NCBI GenBank assembly: GCA_003246795.1
Contig: QKCS01000234.1
Location: forward strand, 1 to 7,856
Length of the DNA: 7,856 bases
Direction: 5' to 3'
Source: Alphaproteobacteria bacterium
Lineage (GTDB): Bacteria; Pseudomonadota; Alphaproteobacteria; Micropepsales; Micropepsaceae
Shown: piece after piece, positions 1 through 5,508 of the stretch
How the letters are laid out: each line of letters opens with the position of its first letter
How positions within the stretch are numbered: position 1 is the first letter of the stretch
Made by a program: the position numbers and the translations under genes
The notes under the pieces: model-generated
Seen by the model: only the letters and a program-made list of their open reading frames with translations
What the model was told of the DNA's origin: nothing
The model's database searches: none

Positions 1-348
1 GTGCGCCCCCTCGCGCATCAGAATGTCGGCCGCGACGGAAACCAGCTGTTCCCGCCGCGCCTCGCGCGACATACGCGTCTGTGCCCGACGCGACAGCGCC
101 CGAACTCCGGAGATCGTGATGGGTCCGGCTTGACCGTCGATGGCTGGCGGCAGCTGCGGGCACTCCGGCGCCTTGCCGCTCCGCGCTTTCGCCCAATGTC
201 CCCGCGAAGGGTAGGGGACGCGAATGCGGTCGCACATCTTGGCCCGTGCGTTGCCGGTTACGCCGACTTCGCGCGCGAGCACGCTCATCGGTTTCGACCA
301 GACTCGCTCGTAGAGGTCTTGGCGCGTCAGAACGACCGGTTTCTTCAT
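1..348 (-). CDS. TetR-like transcriptional regulator with extra N-terminal HTH-like module (3' end beyond the window)
   Basis: The reverse strand is open from the ATG at 348-346 to the window edge, giving 116 residues and no stop. Residues 7-60 (LTRQDLYERVWSKPMSVLA, then a PYPSRGHWAK stretch) match a small module seen in many bacterial hypothetical proteins, typically L-T-R-x-x-L-Y-x-x-V-W-x-x-P-M followed by P-x-x-G-x-W-x-K. It looks like a compact DNA-binding fold. After a Pro-rich linker (61-75), residues 97-116 (ARREQLVSVAADILMREGA) have the form of helix 1 of a TetR DNA-binding domain, and that domain would continue outside the window. The likely role is a repressor with two DNA-binding parts; its ligand is unknown. 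A second ATG ten bases upstream is out of frame. The gene is divergent from the SRPBCC gene, so it may control it or itself, but this is inference. The TetR assignment rests on about 20 residues. Confidence 0.7.
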   Translation of the reverse strand, partial: MKKPVVLTRQDLYERVWSKPMSVLAREVGVTGNARAKMCDRIRVPYPSRGHWAKARSGKAPECPQLPPAIDGQAGPITISGVRALSRRAQTRMSREARREQLVSVAADILMREGAH

Positions 349-504
349 GGCCCCGCATCTTAGTGCAGCGCGCGTCGCCGGGCAGCCTGAAAATTTCGTT
401 CACCTTAGCGACAAAAGAACACCGATGGTGATGGCGTCCGTTTTCCGCCAGCATGTCGTTCGGCGTTGCGAAAGAGTCGGGCCGAAAGAACCGGGAGACA
501 AGGA
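349..504. promoter_or_regulatory. Divergent intergenic region between the TetR-like gene and the SRPBCC gene
   Basis: This 156 bp stretch must hold the promoters of both divergent genes. I see no convincing sigma-70 boxes. Two weak dyads are present: CACC-GAT-GGTG at 420-430, and TTCGGC (459-464) with GCCGAA (481-486) separated by 16 bases. Either could be a repressor site, but both are short enough to arise by chance in GC-rich DNA. A GGGAGA at 493-498 is well placed as the ribosome binding site for the ATG at 505. Confidence 0.4.
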
Positions 505-908
505 ATGTCATCGATAAGAAAGGAACTCCCAATCGACGCACCGGCGGCGCACGTTGGTCAGCCTTTGCCGACTTCGGGGCCGTCGACCAACGTCTCGCGC
601 AAGGGTTCGTCACGGCCTGCAAGCTCGACGGTGACGCGCGGATCGTCACGTTCGCCAACGGGACGTCGGCGCGGGAGCTGCTCGTCGATAGCGACGAGCG
701 CGCATGTCGCCTCGTCTACGCGATTGTCGGCAGCGAACGCCTCACGCACCACAACGCCTCGTTCCAGGTTTTTGCGGAGGGCGAGGGACGGTGTCGCGTC
801 GTCTGGATCGCCGACCTTCTGCCGGCCGAGATCGCGCCCTACGTCGACGGCCAAATGGAACTCGGCGTAGCGGCGATGAAACGCACGCTGTCCCGCCAAG
901 CGGCCTAA
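505..908 (+). pseudogene. SRPBCC-family (polyketide cyclase/START-like) protein, frameshifted
   Basis: The gene is a small SRPBCC-fold protein, a helix-grip fold that usually binds a hydrophobic ligand; its substrate is unknown. Two frames must be joined to obtain the family sequence. From ATG 505 the first frame gives MSSIRKELPIDAPAAHV, the usual N-terminus of this family. It then runs into unrelated sequence, while the frame ending at TAA 906-908 picks up at once with WSAFADFGAVDQRL and continues through VTFANGTSARE, LTHHNASFQVF and VVWIADLLP to MKRTL. Adding one base at the TT of 554-555 (CACGTTGG to CACGTTTGG) restores H-V-W-S-A and a 134-residue protein, the usual length. The 505 start has GGGAGA at 493-498; an in-frame ATG at 453 has no ribosome binding site and gives a non-homologous N-terminus. 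The repair gene starts 36 bp downstream, so the two may share a transcript. The deletion may be a true mutation or a sequencing error. Confidence 0.85.
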
Positions 909-944
909 AAGAATCGGGCAAGCTGCGGCTTTCGGTCGGAAACG

Positions 945-2471
945 ATGATGTCCGAAAACCGCGAGACTTGCGCTCCGCCGCGCGCCAATATCACGGTCAT
1001 GGATCTTGACGACGACGCTTGCTACCGCGCCATCGCCACGCGCGACGCCCGTTTCGACGGCCGTCTGTTCATCGGAGTCAAATCGACCGGCATCTATTGC
1101 CGTCCGATCTGCCCCGCGCGCACGCCCAAGCGCGAGAACGTGAAGTTCTACGCCTCGGCCGCGGCCGCGCAGGAAGCTGGCTTTCGTCCCTGTCTGCGCT
1201 GCAGGCCCGAGGCCGCGCCCGATCTCGCCGTCTGGCGCGGCACGTCGAACACGGTGTCCCGCGCCTTGGGGCTGATCGAAGACGGCGCGCTCGACAACGG
1301 CAACGTCGAGGCGCTGGCCGACCGCTTGGGCGTCGGCGAGCGGCAGCTTCGCCGCCTGTTCAACAAGCATCTTGGCGCATCGCCGATCACCGTCGCCCAG
1401 ACGCGCCGGATATTGCTCGCCAAGCAACTCATTCACGAGACCGGCCTCACGATGACCGAGGTCGCGCTCGCGTCCGGCTTCGGCAGCGTACGCCGCTTCA
1501 ACGAAACGTTTCGCGATCTCTACGACCGCCCGCCCAGCGCGCTCCGCCGTCACCCCCAGCCGAGGAAGGGCGGTGAGGTCGTTATCCTTCTGCGCTATCG
1601 CCCGCCCTTCGACTGGCCGGCGATGCTTGCCTTCCTCCGCGACCGCACGATCCCGGGCGTGGAGATGATCGACGGCGATACCTACGCCCGCACGATCGAT
1701 CTCGCCGGCGCGCAAGGTACGGTGGCCGTGTGTCCTGCGGAGGGCAACGCGCTCAAGGCGACGGTTTGCTTCCCGAAGCTGTCGGCGCTACCCTCGATCA
1801 TTGCCCACCTGCGCCGCATCTTCGACCTCGCGGCTGACCCGCCGGTGATCGCCGCGCACCTGTCGGAGGATCCGCATCTGGCCCCGCTCGTCGCCGCCCG
1901 CCCCGGCTTGCGTGTGCCCGGCGCGTGGGACGGATTCGAATTGGCGGTGCGCGCGATCCTGGGCCAACAGATCACGGTTTCGGCCGCCATCGCGCTTGCC
2001 GGAAGGCTCGTCGAACGTTACGGCGGACGCCTGAAGGACGATGTGGCCGTGCCAGGGAAACTCACGCACATCTTTCCGCGCCCCCAATGCCTCGCGAAGG
2101 CGGAGATCACGGGCATGCCGGGCGCGCGCGCCAGGGCGCTGACCTCGCTCGCCGCAACCGTCGCCGCCGATCCGCAAATCTTCGGCGCCAGGCGCGGTCT
2201 CGGCGAAGCCACGGCCGCCTTGTGCAAGCTGCCGGGCATCGGCGAGTGGACCGCGCAATACATCGCCATGCGCGAGCTCCGCGAACCGGACGCGTTCCCC
2301 GCCGCCGACGTCGGCCTGATGCGCGCGATGGCGAACGGCGACGGGGCACGCCCGAGCCCGCGCGAACTCTTGGCCCGCGCCGAACGCTGGCGGCCGTGGC
2401 GCGCCTACGCCGCACAGCACTTGTGGGCGTCGCTCGCGCCCGTCGCGCCGCTGAAGCTCGCCGCCGAGTAA
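945..2471 (+). CDS. alkA: Ada-type zinc domain / AraC HTH / AlkA DNA-3-methyladenine glycosylase fusion
   Basis: This is a DNA alkylation repair enzyme of 508 residues in three parts. Residues 20-90 form an Ada N-terminal zinc domain with Cys52, Cys56, Cys83 and Cys86. Their spacing is identical to Cys38/42/69/72 of E. coli Ada, where Cys38 accepts methyl groups from DNA phosphotriesters. Residues ~104-202 are an AraC-type double HTH (VEALADRLGVGERQLRRLF, then MTEVALASGF). Residues ~213-505 are AlkA: an N-terminal AlkA domain (VVILLRYRPPFDW), a helix-hairpin-helix (LPGIGEWTAQY, 429-439), and the catalytic Asp455 in FPAADVGL. It should excise 3-methyladenine and similar bases and may sense methylation to activate transcription. 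The O6-methylguanine transferase domain of true Ada is absent. Family similarity begins near MDLDDDACYRA, so the ATG at 999 (490 residues) is an alternative start; 945 has GGA at 938-940. The gene ends 183 bp before the sortase-substrate gene. Confidence 0.93.
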   Translation: MMSENRETCAPPRANITVMDLDDDACYRAIATRDARFDGRLFIGVKSTGIYCRPICPARTPKRENVKFYASAAAAQEAGFRPCLRCRPEAAPDLAVWRGTSNTVSRALGLIEDGALDNGNVEALADRLGVGERQLRRLFNKHLGASPITVAQTRRILLAKQLIHETGLTMTEVALASGFGSVRRFNETFRDLYDRPPSALRRHPQPRKGGEVVILLRYRPPFDWPAMLAFLRDRTIPGVEMIDGDTYARTIDLAGAQGTVAVCPAEGNALKATVCFPKLSALPSIIAHLRRIFDLAADPPVIAAHLSEDPHLAPLVAARPGLRVPGAWDGFELAVRAILGQQITVSAAIALAGRLVERYGGRLKDDVAVPGKLTHIFPRPQCLAKAEITGMPGARARALTSLAATVAADPQIFGARRGLGEATAALCKLPGIGEWTAQYIAMRELREPDAFPAADVGLMRAMANGDGARPSPRELLARAERWRPWRAYAAQHLWASLAPVAPLKLAAE

Positions 2472-2569
2472 GGCAGATATTCCGTACACGGCGGATGACA
2501 ACTTCGTCGCCTAAGTGACGGCCGCTACGCGCGACCATCAAATCGCCTCATTCGACAATACATGGCCCC

Positions 2570-2606
2570 ATTCACATCGCATTCAGGTCGCGTTCACGGC
2601 GCTTCA
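2570..2606 (+). promoter_or_regulatory. Three 11-bp direct repeats with TTCA core (candidate OmpR/PhoB-type operator)
   Basis: The units are ATTCACATCGC (2570-2580), ATTCAGGTCGC (2581-2591) and GTTCACGGCGC (2592-2602), followed by a fourth TTCA at 2603-2606. Units 1 and 2 agree at 9 of 11 positions; the third agrees with each at 8 of 11. The 11-bp head-to-tail phase puts the TTCA cores on one face of the helix. Winged-helix response regulators such as PhoB bind repeats with this spacing. Position, about 50-85 bp before the ATG of the sortase-substrate gene, fits control of that operon. The identity of the regulator is not readable from the window. Confidence 0.55.
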
Positions 2607-2638
2607 TGTCCCCGCAAGCGACGCAGGACCGTCGCCCA

Positions 2639-2650
2639 AGGGGAACCCCT
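2639..2650 (+). promoter_or_regulatory. Ribosome binding site inside a small dyad, fixing the start at 2654
   Basis: AGGGGAACCCCT contains a purine-rich Shine-Dalgarno-like AGGGG (2639-2643) about ten bases before ATG 2654. This is why that ATG is preferred over the in-frame ATG at 2606, which lies in the repeat array and has no such site. AGGGG can pair with the following CCCCT, though the loop would be tight, so the site might be partly masked. Confidence 0.55.
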
Positions 2651-2653
2651 CTC

Positions 2654-4873
2654 ATGAAACCGAACCCGAACCTCAGCGGCACGCCTCTCGGCCTGCCGCT
2701 CGCCGTGCTTCGTGCCAGCTTGATCGCCGCGGCGGTCACGCTCACCGCCTTCGCCGTCACCAAAGCGGACCCTACGCCCACCCTCGAGCCCGCCGTCCTG
2801 GTCACCCCGGACGACATGGGCACGGGCGCGCTGCTCTTCAAATCCACGGAGGGCGGCAAGTATCTCGAAGCGCCGCGTCTTAAGACCGACGTTTCGATCG
2901 CCGTCACGGGCCCGACCGCCCGCACGGTCATCACCCAGCGCTTCGAGAACCCGACCGACAAGTGGGTCGAGGGCGTCTACGTCTACCCGCTGCCCCAGAA
3001 TTCCGCCGTCGACACGCTGAAGATGCAGGTCGGCGACCGCTTCCTCGAAGGCGAAGTGAAGGAGCGCGTCGAAGCGCGCCGGATCTACGAAAAGGCCGCC
3101 CGTGAAGGCTTTAAGGCCACGCTGATCGAACAGCAGCGCCCGAACATCTTCACGAACGCCGTCGCCAATATCGGCCCGCACGAAACGATCGTCGTCCAGA
3201 TCGAGTATCAGGAGGCCATGCGCCTCGACGGCGACAAGTTCTCGCTCCGCGTGCCCCTGGTCGTGGGCCCCCGCTACAACCCGAGACCGAACGTCGCCCT
3301 CGTCGGCTACGACGTGGGCGCGCCGATCGTCGCGGTCAGCGATCCGGTGTCGGACCGCGACGCGATTACGCCGCCCGTGATCCATCCGAAATACGGCAAG
3401 ATCAACCCGGTGAGCCTCCGCGTCGCGCTGAAGTCCGGCGTCGCGCTCGCCGCGATCGAAAGCCCGTACCACCCGGTCAAGGTCGATCGCATCGACCCCA
3501 AGACCGCGAACGTCACCGTCGACGGCCCCGTGCCAGCCGACCGCGACTTCGTGCTGAACTGGACCTTGGCCCCGAACGCGCTGCCGCAAGCGACGCTCTT
3601 CCGCGAGACGATCGGCGGCGACAGCTACTACCTCGCCATGATCGTGCCCCCGGCCGGGGCCAAGAAAACGCGTCAGCCGCGCGAGGCGATCTTCGTCATC
3701 GACAATTCCGGCTCGATGGCCGGCGAGTCGATCCGCCAGGCGAAGGCGGCGCTGTTGATGGCGTTGAAGGAACTGAAGCCCGGCGACAAGTTCAACGTCG
3801 TCCGCTTCGACAACACGTTGGAGGTTCTCTTCAACGGCGCTGTCCCGGCCGACGACGAACATCTGGGCGTCGCCGTTCGCTTCGTCGCGGGCCTGGACGC
3901 CAATGGCGGCACGGAAATCTTCCCCGCGCTCCAGGCGGCGCTCGCCGACTCCACGCCGAACGATACGTCGCGTCTGCGCCAAGTGATCTTCCTGACCGAC
4001 GGCGCAGTCGGCAACGAGGATCAAGTCCTGGCGGAGATCGGCAGGTCGCTCGGCCGTTCGCGCCTTTTCACGGTCGGCATCGGCTCCGCGCCGAACTCCT
4101 TCTTGATGGAGCACATCGCGAGCTTGGGCCGCGGTACGTTCACGCACATCGGCTCCGAGACCGAGGTCGATGCGCGCATGACCGAGCTCTTCAACAAGCT
4201 CGAAAGCCCGGTCATGACGGACCTGCGCGTCGCCGACGGCGTGAAGCTCGAAACGTGGCCGAACCCGATCCCCGACCTCTACGAGGGCGAGCCGGTCGTG
4301 CTCACCGCCGCAACGCCGGCGCAATCGGGCCGCGTGCGCATCGAAGGCAGCCTCGGCAAGACGCCGTGGTCCACGTCGCTCGATCTGGCGACCGCGGTGG
4401 AAGGCAAGGGCGTGTCGAAACTCTGGGCGCGCTCGAAGATCTCGTCGATCGAAGCGCTGCGTTATCGCGGCGCCAACGAAGGCGACGTCGACGCGGAGAT
4501 CCTGAAGGTCGCGCTCGCCCACCACTTGGTCTCGCGCCTGACGAGCCTCGTCGCCGTCGACGTGACGCCCAGCCGCCCGACCGGTGAAACGATGACCAGC
4601 CACGACATGCCGACGAACCTGCCGCACGGCTGGAACTTCGAGAAGGTCTTCGGACCGGAGATCGGCAGACCGCTGATCAAGGCTTCGTACGAACCGATGA
4701 TGCAGAAGCTCGCGATGAACGAGGAGCCAGCCACGGCCACCAAGGACGGCGACGGCATCGCGCTTCCGCAAACCGACGCGGGCACCGACTTGGCCCTCGT
4801 GATCGGCATCCTGATGCTCGCCTCCGGAACGCTGCTCCTCCTTGCGTTCCGGGCACGGACGGCGCGCAGCTGA
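2654..4873 (+). CDS. Sortase-target protein with VIT and von Willebrand factor A domains (marine proteobacterial type)
   Basis: This 739-residue exported protein is the substrate of the sortase encoded next to it. A signal peptide with hydrophobic core at ~19-35 may be cut near VTKA (35-38). Residues ~73-208 are a VIT domain (vault/inter-alpha-trypsin type; FENPTDKWVEGVYVYPLP, then RRIYEKAAREG). The VWA domain (~345-530) has a complete MIDAS metal site: Asp350, Ser352 and Ser354 (DNSGS), Thr420 (NGGTE) and Asp449 (LTDG). It should therefore bind a divalent metal and a protein partner. The region with LWARSKI (590-596) and LTSLVAVD (~629-636) resembles the part after VWA in inter-alpha-trypsin heavy chains. 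The C-terminus is a sorting signal: LPQTD at 704-708, a hydrophobic helix ~713-732 and a basic tail (RARTARS). This architecture is that of the TIGR03788 family. Its stop overlaps the sortase start (TGATG), implying translational coupling. The ligand is unknown. Confidence 0.93.
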   Translation: MKPNPNLSGTPLGLPLAVLRASLIAAAVTLTAFAVTKADPTPTLEPAVLVTPDDMGTGALLFKSTEGGKYLEAPRLKTDVSIAVTGPTARTVITQRFENPTDKWVEGVYVYPLPQNSAVDTLKMQVGDRFLEGEVKERVEARRIYEKAAREGFKATLIEQQRPNIFTNAVANIGPHETIVVQIEYQEAMRLDGDKFSLRVPLVVGPRYNPRPNVALVGYDVGAPIVAVSDPVSDRDAITPPVIHPKYGKINPVSLRVALKSGVALAAIESPYHPVKVDRIDPKTANVTVDGPVPADRDFVLNWTLAPNALPQATLFRETIGGDSYYLAMIVPPAGAKKTRQPREAIFVIDNSGSMAGESIRQAKAALLMALKELKPGDKFNVVRFDNTLEVLFNGAVPADDEHLGVAVRFVAGLDANGGTEIFPALQAALADSTPNDTSRLRQVIFLTDGAVGNEDQVLAEIGRSLGRSRLFTVGIGSAPNSFLMEHIASLGRGTFTHIGSETEVDARMTELFNKLESPVMTDLRVADGVKLETWPNPIPDLYEGEPVVLTAATPAQSGRVRIEGSLGKTPWSTSLDLATAVEGKGVSKLWARSKISSIEALRYRGANEGDVDAEILKVALAHHLVSRLTSLVAVDVTPSRPTGETMTSHDMPTNLPHGWNFEKVFGPEIGRPLIKASYEPMMQKLAMNEEPATATKDGDGIALPQTDAGTDLALVIGILMLASGTLLLLAFRARTARS

Positions 4874-5508
4874 TGCTGAGCGTTCTGGGAGCGCGGGCGA
4901 CCGATCTGCTCTTGCGGGGCGGAGAGGAAGCGCGCGCTTCCAGACGACTTGCCGTCATCGCCGCCGCGATCGTCCTCATTGTCGTCGGCGCGGCGTTCAC
5001 GACCGATGCGCTCTACATCCGCGCCAAAGCGGCGTTGGCGCAAGTTCTTCTGGAACGCGCCTGGGCGACGACGCTTGCGACCGGACAGCCGACGAAAGCC
5101 TGGAGCTGGGCCGACACCTGGCCCGTCGCGCGCCTCACGTTCCCGAGCCTCGATCGCTCCGCCATTGTGCTCGAAGAAGCGGGCGGCGAGGCGCTGGCCT
5201 TCGGCCCCGCCCACGTTGCCGCCTCGGCGGGGCCAGGGGCAAGCGGCACCACCGTCATCGCTGCTCACCGGGACACTCACTTCGCGTTCATCAAGGATCT
5301 GAAGCCCGGCGACGAGATCGACGTGGCGACGCCCGAGGGCCGCACGGTGCGCTACCGCATGACGGGCTCCGCCATCGTACACGCGCAAGCCTCCGGCATC
5401 TCCGCCGGAGGCAAGACCCCGCGCCTCGCGCTCGTCACCTGCTATCCGTTCGACGGCCTCACGCGGGGACCAATGCGCTACGTCGTGTTCGCCGACGCGC
5501 TTCCTTGA
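4873..5508 (+). CDS. Class GN sortase (marine proteobacterial sortase)
   Basis: This 211-residue cysteine transpeptidase should cut the LPQTD signal of the preceding protein between Thr and Asp and join the Thr to an amine acceptor. An N-terminal membrane helix (~27-43, LAVIAAAIVLIVVGAAF) anchors it, with the catalytic part outside the cytoplasmic membrane. The catalytic triad is visible: His132 in AAHRDTHF, Cys190 in ALVTCYPF (the TLxTC motif) and probably Arg202 in GPMRYVV. The TCYPFDGLTRGPMRYV stretch is characteristic of the Gram-negative class GN (TIGR03784). The length is normal. The ATG at 4873 shares one base with the upstream stop, and with only a weak Shine-Dalgarno sequence it probably depends on coupled translation. 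The last 50 bases overlap the 3' end of the convergent amidohydrolase gene. No other sortase substrate is visible here, in line with the one-enzyme, one-substrate pattern of the family. Confidence 0.94.
   Translation: MLSVLGARATDLLLRGGEEARASRRLAVIAAAIVLIVVGAAFTTDALYIRAKAALAQVLLERAWATTLATGQPTKAWSWADTWPVARLTFPSLDRSAIVLEEAGGEALAFGPAHVAASAGPGASGTTVIAAHRDTHFAFIKDLKPGDEIDVATPEGRTVRYRMTGSAIVHAQASGISAGGKTPRLALVTCYPFDGLTRGPMRYVVFADALP

Larger units (their letters stand above)
2472..2653 (+). promoter_or_regulatory. Intergenic region upstream of the sortase operon
   Basis: This 182 bp spacer has no credible gene. It holds the phased direct repeats at 2570-2606 and the ribosome binding site with a small dyad at 2639-2650. 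I see no clear hairpin plus T-run to terminate the repair gene, and no textbook -35/-10 pair. The operon promoter is presumably here because the spacer is much longer than the other same-strand gaps. Confidence 0.5.

Noticed and set aside
1..363. Plus-strand open frame of 120 codons at the left edge
   Set aside because: The opposite strand gives recognisable protein motifs; this frame gives Arg/Pro-rich sequence without similarity.
420..430. CACC-GAT-GGTG palindrome as a TetR operator
   Set aside because: Four-base arms are expected by chance and there is no second copy nearby.
453..504. ATG 453 as an intact start for the SRPBCC gene
   Set aside because: It avoids the frameshift, but its first ~34 residues do not resemble the family while the alternative frame from 505 does, with a ribosome binding site.
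909..944. Ada-box-like operator before the AlkA fusion
   Set aside because: I looked for an AAAGCGCA-like element and found none in the 36-bp gap.
558..1715. 385-codon antisense frame across the SRPBCC and AlkA genes
   Set aside because: It spans two real genes on the other strand and shows low-complexity Arg/Ala sequence only.
2606..2653. ATG 2606 as start of the sortase-target protein
   Set aside because: It overlaps the TTCA repeats, lacks a ribosome binding site, and would put 16 polar residues before the signal peptide; 2654 is better.
2594..4771. 725-codon open frame antisense to the sortase-target gene
   Set aside because: It is a GC-rich shadow: its translation is rich in Arg, Asp, Val and Gly with no domain, whereas the opposite strand encodes a full VIT/VWA protein.
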